Below are positions 1 to 8,516 of a stretch of 64,000 bases of DNA, one piece after another. Made by a program: the position numbers and the translations under genes. The DNA comes from Chitinophaga deserti (lineage in GTDB: Bacteria > Bacteroidota > Bacteroidia > Chitinophagales > Chitinophagaceae). The stretch is taken from positions 124,001 through 188,000 of the forward strand of contig NZ_QFFK01000001.1 in NCBI RefSeq assembly GCF_003149455.1, written 5' to 3'. Under the pieces are notes generated by a model. That model had not been told where the DNA came from. It was given only the letters and a program-made list of their open reading frames with translations, and did not search any database. Every line of letters starts with the position of its first letter. Positions within the stretch are counted from its first letter, which is position 1.

Positions 1-1256
1 GTAACAGCGTTGATGATCCTGAAATGCCCTTTGCGGAGGGGCTTCCACTTTGCAGCAACCGCGGCGTAGTCCAGCTCCACCAGTCCGCCGGAAGCTCCTG
101 CGGGGTTATGCAATTCCACGGTAATGGGGAACTTCTGTTCTGCCAGCGTCATTTTCAGCAATTCGGTACCGGCGAGCAGGAAGGCTCCAACGCCATACAC
201 CTCTGTATCGTCGAAAGTAGTTTTACCGGGAGAGTCTGCTATCTTTTGTACAAAACCCAGCTTGCCGTCGGTATGCACGCTGGACTGCAGCGCATTCCAT
301 GCTTTTACCATCACGGGGCGGAAGTCTTTCTTCGGGAGCAGTCCGTTGTTTACGCCCCAAGCCATGGCATAGAGGAAAAACCCGGTGCCGGAAGTTTCCT
401 TCGAGGGGTAATTGTCCATATCCAGCAGGGCGGCATGCCAGGTGCCATCTGCATGCTGCAGGGCGGCCAGGCGGGTAGCCATTTCTTTAAACTGCTTTTC
501 GAAAGCAGGCCGCGAGGGATGGTTTGCGGGCATATTACTGAGCATGCGTACGAGGCCGCCCATTACCCAGCCATTGCCACGGCTCCAGAACACGGAGTTA
601 CCGTTGCTTTCTTTTTTATCGAAGTAACGCGCGTCGCGGTAGTACAGGCGTTCGTTTTTATTGTACAGGTAGTCTGATGTTTTCCACCAGAGCTTCACGG
701 CAGTTTCGAGGTAAGAAGGGTCGCCGGTGGCGGTGGAAAGGTACGCCAGGGCCGGGGGGCCCATAAAGAGTGCGTCGCACCAGGCCCACTCGCGCATATG
801 GATATGGTTCTTCCATTCGAGGGATTCGTCGTGCGGCAGGCGGCCGATGCTGTCGGCCAGTGAGCGCCAGCGGCGTATCATGGCTTCCTCTCCGTATATG
901 CGGTATAGTTGGGAATAGAGCTGGCCTACGCAATAATCGTCGGCAAACAGCCTGCGCGGACCGGTATTCCAACCGTTATCTTCCGAAATGCGGAGCAGGC
1001 GTTCCATATTCACCGGGTCGTTGGCGATTTCTGCAAAGGAGAAGGCGCCTGCATAGAGGGCGCCGTTGGTCCAGTCCCATTTAGACCATGTCCAGCCTTT
1101 GCGTTCCAGGTTTTTGAACTGCCAGTCGTTTACCTTTTTCATATACGTGAAAATGGTATCGGGTACCAGCCTTTCCTGTGCGCATACAGGCATGGCTATT
1201 CCGGCGCTGATGATGCCGGCGAGGCACCATTTCTTCCAGTTAGTGATCATATCCAT
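1..1256 (-). CDS. Glycoside hydrolase family 88/105 protein, C-terminus cut off by the window edge
   Basis: The reading frame is open from an ATG at 1256 to the left edge (about 418 codons seen, no stop). It starts with a signal peptide (about residues 1-26, ending PVCAQ), so the product is exported. The body has the (alpha/alpha)6-barrel look of unsaturated rhamnogalacturonyl/glucuronyl hydrolases: WDWTNGALYAG at about 60-70, then WCDALFMGPP and FWSRGNGWVMGGL. Family members remove the 4,5-unsaturated uronic acid left by pectin lyases. The last visible residues (PITVELHNPAG onward) resemble the start of a DUF4861-type domain, often fused to such enzymes, but this is a guess. The start lies 2 bases after the kduI stop, so the two are probably co-transcribed. 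The enzyme would feed its product to KduI. The exact substrate cannot be read from sequence. Confidence 0.85.
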   Translation of the reverse strand, partial: MDMITNWKKWCLAGIISAGIAMPVCAQERLVPDTIFTYMKKVNDWQFKNLERKGWTWSKWDWTNGALYAGAFSFAEIANDPVNMERLLRISEDNGWNTGPRRLFADDYCVGQLYSQLYRIYGEEAMIRRWRSLADSIGRLPHDESLEWKNHIHMREWAWCDALFMGPPALAYLSTATGDPSYLETAVKLWWKTSDYLYNKNERLYYRDARYFDKKESNGNSVFWSRGNGWVMGGLVRMLSNMPANHPSRPAFEKQFKEMATRLAALQHADGTWHAALLDMDNYPSKETSGTGFFLYAMAWGVNNGLLPKKDFRPVMVKAWNALQSSVHTDGKLGFVQKIADSPGKTTFDDTEVYGVGAFLLAGTELLKMTLAEQKFPITVELHNPAGASGGLVELDYAAVAAKWKPLRKGHFRIINAV

Positions 1257-1258
1257 GA

Positions 1259-2101
1259 TTATCTTAATTCGGTAATAGCGCAGTGATCCATATCCCCGTA
1301 GTCGAGGTTTTCGCCTGCCATGCCCCAGATGAAGGTGTAGTTGCTGGTGCCTGAGCCGGAGTGGATAGACCAGGGAGGGGAAATTACGGCTTCGTTGTTC
1401 TGCATCCAGATATGCCGGGTTTCCTGTGGCTGGCCCCAGAAGTGGCAAACCGACTGGCCCTGCGGCACTTCGAAATAGAAATAAACTTCCATACGGCGGT
1501 CGTGGGTATGTGCCGGCATGGTATTCCAGGTATTTCCGGGTTTCAGCTCCGTCATACCCATTTGCAGCTGGCAGGTGGGGATTACGGAATTGACGAGTAA
1601 CTTATTGATTGTGCGGTGATTGGCAGTTTCCTGTGCGCCGAGGGTTACCACTTCTGCCTCTGCTTTCGTAACACGGCGTGTGGGGTAGGTCATATGCGCC
1701 GGGGTGGAGTTGAGGTAGAAAAGGGCGGGGGCTGCTGAGCCTGCGCTGGCGAAAATCACTTCTTTCTTTCCTTTTCCGATATAAAGGGCTTCTTTATGGC
1801 CCAGTTCAAATGCTTCTCCGTCAACGGTTACGGTGCCTGCGGCGCCTACGTTGATGATACCCAGTTCACGGCGTTCGAGGAAATAGTCTGCTTTCAGTGT
1901 ATCGGGAGCTTCGAGGCGGAGGGGTGCCCCAGCAGGCATGGCGCCACCGGTGATGAAACGGTCGTAATGACTATATACCAGCTTCACCTGCCCTGCTTCA
2001 AACAGGGAGGGTATCAGCAGGGCTTCGCGCGCCTGTGCAGTGTCCCAGGATTTGGCTTCAGCGGGACTGCTGGCGTACCTGGTTTCGATATGCGTGCTCA
2101 T
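1259..2101 (-). CDS. kduI: 5-dehydro-4-deoxy-D-glucuronate isomerase KduI
   Basis: The 280-residue protein aligns end to end with KduI. It isomerises 5-keto-4-deoxyuronate (DK-I, from unsaturated galacturonate) to 2,5-diketo-3-deoxygluconate (DK-II) in the cytoplasm. The zinc ligands of the cupin fold are visible as HTH at 198-200, Glu205 and His247 (in PWSIHSGSG), matching the E. coli set H196/H198/E203/H245 with a two-residue offset. The N-terminal YSHYDRFITGGAMP motif is also typical. It sits directly upstream of the GH88/105 gene in one transcription unit and is divergent from uxaA. No kduD is seen here, so the next step must be encoded elsewhere or be done by another reductase. Confidence 0.97.
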   Translation of the reverse strand: MSTHIETRYASSPAEAKSWDTAQAREALLIPSLFEAGQVKLVYSHYDRFITGGAMPAGAPLRLEAPDTLKADYFLERRELGIINVGAAGTVTVDGEAFELGHKEALYIGKGKKEVIFASAGSAAPALFYLNSTPAHMTYPTRRVTKAEAEVVTLGAQETANHRTINKLLVNSVIPTCQLQMGMTELKPGNTWNTMPAHTHDRRMEVYFYFEVPQGQSVCHFWGQPQETRHIWMQNNEAVISPPWSIHSGSGTSNYTFIWGMAGENLDYGDMDHCAITELR

Positions 2102-2190
2102 GAATAATTGATGTTTTTGATAAATGCGTGATCGTAATGAAAATAATAACCGTGGAACGGGACCGGAAGTTATAAAGAATCTTCCGTATC

Positions 2191-2204
2191 TGCAAACGTT
2201 TGCA
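2191..2204. promoter_or_regulatory. LacI-family-type operator, perfect 14-bp palindrome
   Basis: TGCAAACGTTTGCA is a perfect dyad with a central CG, the classic form of a LacI/GalR-family operator. It lies in the divergent kduI/uxaA intergenic region, 33 bp upstream of a -7-like element for uxaA and 90 bp upstream of kduI. The same core recurs at 5474-5487 in front of exuT. No LacI-type regulator gene is in the window, so the binding protein is inferred. Confidence 0.7.
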
Positions 2205-2236
2205 TAAAGAATGGTATCACTTGGTAGGGGCTTTCG

Positions 2237-2244
2237 TACCTTTG
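2237..2244 (+). promoter_or_regulatory. Candidate -7 element for uxaA
   Basis: TACCTTTG matches the Bacteroidetes -7 consensus TAnnTTTG, about 80 bp before uxaA. No good -33 TTTG is found 19 bp upstream, so this is a partial match. Downstream lie a 9-bp inverted repeat (2250-2258 with 2283-2291) and a 16-codon open frame (2266-2316) ending 6 bases before the uxaA ATG. Confidence 0.4.
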
Positions 2245-2322
2245 TGGTAGCGTTAATATTTAATCATGAATACAGACGATAGTATTAACGCAGGTTTTCG
2301 AAATGATCTATTTTAGCATATC

Positions 2323-3969
2323 ATGAATACCTTTCTTCAGATTCACCCGAAAGACAATGTGCTGGTGGCTTTACAGGATCTCCCGGCAGGCCGGCAGATT
2401 GACTTCAACGGCACATCGATCCAATTGCTGCAAAACGTTCCCGCCAAACATAAATTTCCATTCAGGACGCTCCATTCCGGCGATCCCGTACTGATGTACG
2501 GAGTGCTGGTAGGTAAAGCCGTAACTGACATTCCGGCCGGAGAGCCCATTACCGTTAAGAACCTTCAGCACGATGCCGATGCGTTTCACGAAAAAGATGC
2601 CTCCATCCAATGGCAGGCACCGGATGTTACCAAATGGAAAAATGCCACGTTTAATGGCTTCCACCGGGAAGACGGACAGGTGGGTACCCGTAACTACTGG
2701 CTCGTGATCCCCATGGTGTTTTGCGAAAACAGGAACGTAAACGTTATTAAAACCGCCTTTGAAAAAGGACTTGGTTTCGCGCCAACGGAGGCATATAATG
2801 AGCAGGTGAACGACCTTGTGAGCCTGTATAAAAGCGGCAATCTCGACGCCATTAAAACATATCAGGCTGCGGAGACTCAAAAAGCCAATACCCGCAGTGA
2901 GATCTTCCCGAATATAGACGGTGTTAAATTCCTCATCCACGAAGGTGGCTGCGGCGGCACCCGTCAGGATTCTGATGCGCTCTGCGCCCTGCTGGCCGGG
3001 TACATCCACCATCCCAATGTGGCCGGTGCTACCGTACTCAGCCTGGGATGCCAGCACGCACAGGTTTCTATCCTGCAGGCATCACTTAAAAAACTCAACC
3101 CGGATTTCAATAAACCGGTACTGGTATACGAGCAGCAAACAAGCGGTTCGGAGTTCAGCATGCTGAGCAACGCCATCCGTGACACCTTCCTTGCTCTCGT
3201 GGAAGCCAATAAACAGGAACGCAAACCCGCTCCTCTTTCAAAGATCGTTATCGGTCTGGAATGCGGTGGCTCCGACGGGTTCAGTGGTATTTCCGCAAAC
3301 CCCGCCATCGGTCATACATCCGATATGCTGGTAGCATTGGGCGGTACCACCATCCTCTCCGAGTTCCCTGAACTTTGCGGCGTGGAACAGGAACTGATTA
3401 ACCGTTGCGAAGAAGAAGCCACGGCCGATAAGTTCATCTCCATCATGCGTGCATACGAAAGCCAGGCACAGTCTGTAGGCTCCGGCTTCTACATGAACCC
3501 TTCGCCCGGCAATATTAAAGACGGCCTCATCACCGACGCCATTAAATCTGCCGGTGCTGCCAAAAAAGGCGGTACTTCTCCCGTGCGCGATGTACTGGAT
3601 TATACTGAATACGTGACCAAACCGGGCCTCAACCTGTTGTGTACTCCGGGTAACGATGTGGAATCCACTTCTGCTGAAGTAGGTTCCGGCGCTAACATAG
3701 TATTGTTCACCACTGGCCTCGGCACGCCTACCGGCAACCCCATTGCGCCTGTTGTTAAACTGGCTACCAATACCCGCCTCGCACAGCGTATGCCTGATAT
3801 CATCGATATCAACACCGGCACCATTATCAGTGGCGAAAAAACCATTGCGCAAATGGGTGAAGAGATCCTCGAATACGTGATCAAAGTAGCGAGTGGCGAA
3901 GAAGTAACCAAAGCCGAGCTCCTCCACCAGGATGATTTCATTCCCTGGAAACGCGGGGTGAGCCTTTAA
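2323..3969 (+). CDS. uxaA: Altronate dehydratase UxaA
   Basis: The 548-residue protein dehydrates D-altronate to 2-keto-3-deoxygluconate (KDG), the third step of galacturonate breakdown. The N-terminal part (about 1-90) is the small SAF-like domain. The catalytic UxaA/GarD part carries EGGCGGTRQDS at 207-217 and LECGGSDGFSG at 313-323, with the conserved cysteines expected to hold the metal centre. Length is in the normal range for fused UxaA. It is transcribed away from kduI and has its own terminator, so it is a single-gene unit separated from the rest of the pathway operon on the other strand. Its promoter region holds the LacI-type operator. Confidence 0.96.
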   Translation: MNTFLQIHPKDNVLVALQDLPAGRQIDFNGTSIQLLQNVPAKHKFPFRTLHSGDPVLMYGVLVGKAVTDIPAGEPITVKNLQHDADAFHEKDASIQWQAPDVTKWKNATFNGFHREDGQVGTRNYWLVIPMVFCENRNVNVIKTAFEKGLGFAPTEAYNEQVNDLVSLYKSGNLDAIKTYQAAETQKANTRSEIFPNIDGVKFLIHEGGCGGTRQDSDALCALLAGYIHHPNVAGATVLSLGCQHAQVSILQASLKKLNPDFNKPVLVYEQQTSGSEFSMLSNAIRDTFLALVEANKQERKPAPLSKIVIGLECGGSDGFSGISANPAIGHTSDMLVALGGTTILSEFPELCGVEQELINRCEEEATADKFISIMRAYESQAQSVGSGFYMNPSPGNIKDGLITDAIKSAGAAKKGGTSPVRDVLDYTEYVTKPGLNLLCTPGNDVESTSAEVGSGANIVLFTTGLGTPTGNPIAPVVKLATNTRLAQRMPDIIDINTGTIISGEKTIAQMGEEILEYVIKVASGEEVTKAELLHQDDFIPWKRGVSL

Positions 3970-3996
3970 TCAGCGTTTAAGTAGATGAAAATAGAA

Positions 3997-4034
3997 AAGC
4001 GGCGGGGCCTTTGCTCCGCCGCTTCTTTTTTATC
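3997..4034 (+). terminator. Rho-independent terminator of uxaA
   Basis: A 12-bp stem (AAGCGGCGGGGC pairing with GCTCCGCCGCTT, one G-U) with loop CTTT is followed by a T-run, 27 bases after the uxaA stop. Confidence 0.85.
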
Positions 4035-4044
4035 GTTCAGCCAA

Positions 4045-4085
4045 TAAAAAAACAGCACCACTTTTTACGGTGGTGCTGTTTTCCC
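4045..4085 (-). terminator. Terminator of the exuT operon, probably bidirectional
   Basis: AACAGCACCAC at 4051-4061 pairs with GTGGTGCTGTT at 4070-4080. An A-run precedes it (T-run on the minus strand) and TTTT follows, so it can stop transcripts from both sides. It closes the leftward uxaB-exuT operon. Confidence 0.8.
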
Positions 4086-4105
4086 CTTTAAAAGATTAAA
4101 CATTC

Positions 4106-5413
4106 TTACGCTATTTCCGCACGCTCCATTTTAGGTACACAGAGGTGGATCACTAACGTGGCCACCAGGTAAGCGGTGCTGCCATATATGAAGAAGGGAA
4201 CATAGCTGTCTGTATGGCCGGCGTACCAGGTCATCATAGCACCTGCGATACCGCCGAGCGTGCCACCAATACCGGTTACGGAACCAACGGCGTATTTCGG
4301 GAAGAGATCGCCGGGCATGGTGAGGATGTTAGATGAGAAGCCCTGGTGCGCTGCGGTACCGAGGGCAATAATGCCCACCGCTACGTAGTAGCTGCCGGTA
4401 AAGGCTGCATAGAAAATCGGTAATGCACACAGTCCGCAGATAACAAGTGTGGTTTTGCGGGCGCGGTTCAGCGTCCAGCCGTTTTTCAGGAATTTGGTGG
4501 TCAGCCATCCGAAGAAGATACTGCCGATATCAGAAATGATATAAATGAAAACGAAGGTGAAACCGATGGAAGAAATATCCAGTTTCTGATCCAGCGTATT
4601 GTTGCGGGAGAAGAAGAGCGGCAGCCAGGTGAGGAAGAAGTACCAAACACTGTCGGTAAGGAATTTGGCGCCGGCAAAAGCCCATGTCTGGCGGTAACCG
4701 AAAAGCCTGATCCAGGATACTTTACCCGGAGGGTCCTGCTCCTTATCACTTTCAATGTATTCCAGCTCTGCTGCGCTGAGCGATTGGCTTTCGCGGGGCT
4801 TACGGTACATTTTAATCCAGAATGCGATCAGTATAAAACCCAGCGCCCCTGTCACAATAAAACATACTCTCCATCCAAAATGCTGATTCAGAAACGGAAC
4901 GGCTAATGCGGTAGCGATCACCCCAATATTTGCGCCCGCATTCATGATACCGGTAGCCTGCGACCGCTCCTTTCGCGGCAACCACTCCGATATGGTTTTA
5001 TTGGCCGATGGAAAGTTCCCTGCTTCTCCCAATCCCAATGCAAACCTGGCCCCTATTAATCCCCCCGCGCTTTTTACCAGTCCATGCAGCATACCCGAAA
5101 GGCTCCATACACCCAGGGCAATCGGGAAGCCTTTGCGAACGCCAATGCGGTCGAGGAACCATCCCACTATCAGGAAACCCAGTGCATATGCGATCTTGAA
5201 AGCTGCATCGGTATTACCCAGTGCTTTTTTAAATTCCGCATGATCGGAAGTTCCCATCACATGGTCGGCCGATAAACCCAGAATATCTTTCTGAAAAGTT
5301 TCATCAGTAGAGATCATCGACAATACCTGACGGTCGATATAACATATGGTTGTGGCAAAAAAAAGTAATGCGACAATTCGCCAGCGATACCGGCCAATTA
5401 CAGTGGAATTCAT
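4106..5413 (-). CDS. MFS hexuronate transporter, ExuT-like
   Basis: The 435-residue major facilitator protein has about 12 hydrophobic segments. The ICYIDRQVLSM segment after the first helix and GEAGNFPSANKTISEWLPRKERSQATG in the fourth-fifth helix region are hallmarks of the anion:cation symporter family that includes ExuT. It is the last gene of the uxaB-uxaC-kdgK-eda operon, which points to galacturonate/glucuronate uptake. A longer-than-usual loop follows helix 1 (about residues 38-68). The 39-bp gap to eda is the largest in this operon, and a LacI-type palindrome lies 61-74 bp upstream, so its expression may be tuned separately. Confidence 0.85.
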   Translation of the reverse strand: MNSTVIGRYRWRIVALLFFATTICYIDRQVLSMISTDETFQKDILGLSADHVMGTSDHAEFKKALGNTDAAFKIAYALGFLIVGWFLDRIGVRKGFPIALGVWSLSGMLHGLVKSAGGLIGARFALGLGEAGNFPSANKTISEWLPRKERSQATGIMNAGANIGVIATALAVPFLNQHFGWRVCFIVTGALGFILIAFWIKMYRKPRESQSLSAAELEYIESDKEQDPPGKVSWIRLFGYRQTWAFAGAKFLTDSVWYFFLTWLPLFFSRNNTLDQKLDISSIGFTFVFIYIISDIGSIFFGWLTTKFLKNGWTLNRARKTTLVICGLCALPIFYAAFTGSYYVAVGIIALGTAAHQGFSSNILTMPGDLFPKYAVGSVTGIGGTLGGIAGAMMTWYAGHTDSYVPFFIYGSTAYLVATLVIHLCVPKMERAEIA

Positions 5414-5452
5414 ATCAGTTGATTGTTTAAGGGATGATCATTACAGAACAAT

Positions 5453-6115
5453 TTACTGAAACGACCTTAATAATGCAAACGTTTGCTTAATCTTTTCAGC
5501 CAGTCCGGACCAGTCCTTTTTAGACAGGATATCTTTAGGGATGAGATTGGATCCCATACCTACGCAGACAACGCCTGCGCCGAACCAGGCTTTCAGATTA
5601 GCTATTTCAGGTTCCACGCCACCGGTAGGCATAAACTTCAGGCCGGGGAACAGTGGTTTGATGGCTTTTACGTAATCAGGACCGAGTGCGCTTCCGGGGA
5701 AGAGCTTCACCAGTGGTGCACCATTCTTTTCCGCGATGGAAATCTCTGTGGGCGTCATACATCCGGGAATCCAGAGGATGCCGGCAGCTTTGCAGTAAGC
5801 AGCGGTTTCAGGGTCTACTACAGGGCACACGATAAAATCGGCCCCCATGTCAGTGAACGTTTTTGCGTCGGCTGCATTCTTAATAGTACCGATGCCCAGT
5901 TGCATGTCGGGCATGGTAGCGGTTTTCAGATCGCGCAGATGCGCGAAGTTCTGACGGGTGCCCTCCCCGCGGTTGGTAAATTCGAATACGCGGATACCAC
6001 CTGCATAACAGGCTTTCATCACTTCCGCACACACTTCAGGATCTTCATGGTAAAATACCGGGATCACCTTCGTGTCTTCAAATGCTTTTACAATTATATC
6101 TGGTTGCGTTTTCAT
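5453..6115 (-). CDS. eda: 2-keto-3-deoxy-6-phosphogluconate (KDPG) aldolase
   Basis: The 220-residue class I aldolase splits KDPG into pyruvate and glyceraldehyde-3-phosphate. The Schiff-base lysine is Lys137 in PLVKLFPGSALGP, the catalytic Glu45 is in FEFTNRGEG, and the phosphate-binding MPTGGV lies near 162-167. It is 4 bp downstream of kdgK, whose product it uses. The final codons (QTFALL) coincide with a LacI-type palindrome, so the 3' end may double as regulatory DNA. A 4-hydroxy-2-oxoglutarate aldolase side activity is common in the family. Confidence 0.95.
   Translation of the reverse strand: MKTQPDIIVKAFEDTKVIPVFYHEDPEVCAEVMKACYAGGIRVFEFTNRGEGTRQNFAHLRDLKTATMPDMQLGIGTIKNAADAKTFTDMGADFIVCPVVDPETAAYCKAAGILWIPGCMTPTEISIAEKNGAPLVKLFPGSALGPDYVKAIKPLFPGLKFMPTGGVEPEIANLKAWFGAGVVCVGMGSNLIPKDILSKKDWSGLAEKIKQTFALLRSFQ
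5474..5487. promoter_or_regulatory. Intragenic copy of the LacI-type operator, in the 3' end of eda
   Basis: TGCAAACGTTTGCT matches 13 of 14 bases of the palindrome at 2191-2204; its inner 12 bases form a perfect dyad. It overlaps codons of eda and lies 61-74 bp upstream of the exuT ATG. It is either an operator for an internal exuT promoter or a second site for the same regulator. Confidence 0.5.
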
Positions 6116-6119
6116 CTTA

Positions 6120-7118
6120 CTACATCATTTGCGTGATTGTTTCCCGGGGCGTGAGGTTGAAATCTCCCATCCTGAACAGTTTCGTATAAGCTGCGGCTGC
6201 GGCATACCCGATTGTATCCTGCGGGGTAAAGCCATGCAGGTTGGCATGAATAAGGCCTGCCATAAAACTGTCGCCACTCCCCACACGGTCCACCACGTCA
6301 TTGGTTTCATATTGCCGGCTTACAAACAACTCGCCCTGCGTGTAATACACGGCATAGTACTGGTTGTGTGTGGGCCCTTCCGAAAACCGGAAAGTGAACG
6401 CCACGCGGTCGCACTTGGGAAAGCGGGCAATGATAGCTGCTGCAGATTCCCGTGCTGCCTGCAGATATCCCTCTTTCGAGTTCTCCCCTACGGCTTCTTT
6501 ATTCAAATGCACGCCCAGCATCATATCTGCCGCCCAAATGTTCCCCATGATCACATGGCAGTATTCCGATAGCGCGGGCATTACATCCAGCGGTGATTGT
6601 CCATATTGCCAGAGCTTGCTTCTATAGTTCAGGTCGGTGGAGATGGTCATGCCTTTACGGGTGGCAGCCTCCAGCACTTCGCGGCAGATCAGTACTGCAT
6701 TGGCGTTGAGTGCGGGCGAAATGGCGCTCCAGTGAAACCAGTTGGCTCCTTCCAGTAAGGCATCCCAGTCTACGGTACCCGGCTGTATTTCACTGAAACT
6801 GGAGTATTTACGGTCGTACACCACCTCGGAGTGCTTCAGATCTGCTCCCTGCGATAAATAATATGCACCGATTCGGTCGCCGCCCCAGAGCATTCTGTCA
6901 GTAGCAATGCCTGCTGCTTCCAGTTGTGCCATAGCCTGGCGGGAAAGGCCATTGTCGGGCGCCTTACTGATGTAGGCTACTGTATTGCCCCATGTGCCCA
7001 GTGCTGCGGCTACATTGGCTTCCGCACCGCCAACGTACATGGCTGCGCGGTGATTAGCCCATTCGGGCGAAAGGCGGAATAATATCTCTCCGAAAGTGAT
7101 GACTGATACTGGTTGCAT
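6120..7118 (-). CDS. kdgK: 2-keto-3-deoxygluconate kinase (PfkB family)
   Basis: The 332-residue ribokinase-fold enzyme phosphorylates KDG to KDPG. The N-terminal PfkB signature is MYVGGAEANVAAAL (about 27-40); the C-terminal ATP site and catalytic base are in DRVGSGDSFMAGLIH with Asp283. Its ATG overlaps the uxaC stop by one base (TAATG), so translation is probably coupled. Position between uxaC and eda supports the KDG assignment over other sugar kinases. Confidence 0.94.
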   Translation of the reverse strand: MQPVSVITFGEILFRLSPEWANHRAAMYVGGAEANVAAALGTWGNTVAYISKAPDNGLSRQAMAQLEAAGIATDRMLWGGDRIGAYYLSQGADLKHSEVVYDRKYSSFSEIQPGTVDWDALLEGANWFHWSAISPALNANAVLICREVLEAATRKGMTISTDLNYRSKLWQYGQSPLDVMPALSEYCHVIMGNIWAADMMLGVHLNKEAVGENSKEGYLQAARESAAAIIARFPKCDRVAFTFRFSEGPTHNQYYAVYYTQGELFVSRQYETNDVVDRVGSGDSFMAGLIHANLHGFTPQDTIGYAAAAAYTKLFRMGDFNLTPRETITQMM

Positions 7119-8512
7119 TAAAAATTAAAATACGCCTGTGCGTTGTTATAGCATATGTTTTGCACCGTTTTGCCCAGCCATGGAATATCGGCGGGCAGTT
7201 CACCGTTCTCTGCGTCGTTGCCGAACAAATTACACAATATTCTTCTGAAATACTCATGGCGGCTGTACGACAAGAAGCTGCGTGAATCGGTGAGCATACC
7301 TACAAAGCGGCTGATGAGGCCCATATTGCTGAGGGCGTTCATCTGTTTCTCCATCCCGTCTTTCTGATCCATGAACCACCAGCCGGAGCCGAACTGCATC
7401 TTACCGGCTACACTGCCGTCCTGGAAGTTGCCCACCATGGTGGCAAATACTTCGTTGTAGGAAGGGTTCAGGTTGTATACTACCGTTTTGGCCAGTCGGT
7501 CGTCCTTATCGAGGCGGTCGAAGAATTTGCTCATGGCTGCAGCCATCGACCAGTCGCCGATAGAATCTACGCCTGCATCCGCACCCAGCCTGGTGAGTAA
7601 GCGGCTGTTATTGTTACGGATGGCGCCCACATGAAATTGCTGTACCCAGCCTTTTTCGTGGTTCCACTGGCAAATAAAGTGGAGCGTGGCGGATTTGAAC
7701 ATAACTGCATCCTTATCCTCCAGCTGCTTTCCGGCCATTACATCTGCGAATGCCTGTTCCAGCGCTGCTTCCGTAAAATCACTGTATACAAAGTAGTTAA
7801 GTCCGTGATCGGAAAGGCGGCCGCCTGCTGCATGGAAGTAGTCGTGGCGGTTTTTAAGTGCCTCCAACAGTGTTTTGTAAGAGTTGATGTTTATCCCCGC
7901 TGCTGCGCCCAGCTTTTCCAAATAGGCTTTGAAAACGGCAGGGTCTTCGGTTGCCATGGCTTTATCGGGCCGGAAGGTAGGCAGTACTTTCACATCGAAC
8001 CCTTCTTTCCGCAAAGCAATATGATGCTCCAGGGAATCGGAAGGATCGTCTGTAGTACAAAGCGCCTTAACCTTGAAATGATGGAGCAGGTTGCGGGTGG
8101 AATATTGCGGCAGCTGTGCATTACAGGCTTCATATATTTTGGCGGCGTTATCCCCGTTCAGGGTTTCGCGGATGCCGAAAGGATTGTTCAGTTCCATCGC
8201 GCTCCAGTGATAGAGCGGGTTACGTAGTGTATAGGGTACCGTTTCCGCCCATACGCGGAACTTCGTGAAATCATCTGCATTACCTGTGATCAGGTCTTCA
8301 GCAACCCCATTGGCCCGCATGGCGCGCCATTTGTAATGATCGCCTTTCAGCCATATCTCCGTCATGTTCGCGAAGGTTTTATTCATCGCAATCTCATCCG
8401 GAGGGAGGTGGTTATGGTAATCGATCACGGGCATGTCTTTCGCATAATCGAAATACAGGCGCCGGGCCGTTTCGGTTTGTAAGAGGAAGTCTTCCGACAA
8501 AAATTGTTTCAT
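7118..8512 (-). CDS. uxaC: Glucuronate/galacturonate isomerase UxaC
   Basis: The 464-residue protein isomerises D-galacturonate to D-tagaturonate and D-glucuronate to D-fructuronate. It is a member of the amidohydrolase fold. The near-N-terminal DYHNHLPP gives the metal-binding HxH pair, and the KALCTTDDPSDSLEHH segment is typical of the family. It starts 4 bp after uxaB and overlaps kdgK by one base. Length is normal for UxaC (about 465-470). Confidence 0.97.
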   Translation of the reverse strand: MKQFLSEDFLLQTETARRLYFDYAKDMPVIDYHNHLPPDEIAMNKTFANMTEIWLKGDHYKWRAMRANGVAEDLITGNADDFTKFRVWAETVPYTLRNPLYHWSAMELNNPFGIRETLNGDNAAKIYEACNAQLPQYSTRNLLHHFKVKALCTTDDPSDSLEHHIALRKEGFDVKVLPTFRPDKAMATEDPAVFKAYLEKLGAAAGININSYKTLLEALKNRHDYFHAAGGRLSDHGLNYFVYSDFTEAALEQAFADVMAGKQLEDKDAVMFKSATLHFICQWNHEKGWVQQFHVGAIRNNNSRLLTRLGADAGVDSIGDWSMAAAMSKFFDRLDKDDRLAKTVVYNLNPSYNEVFATMVGNFQDGSVAGKMQFGSGWWFMDQKDGMEKQMNALSNMGLISRFVGMLTDSRSFLSYSRHEYFRRILCNLFGNDAENGELPADIPWLGKTVQNICYNNAQAYFNF

Positions 8513-8516
8513 GCGA

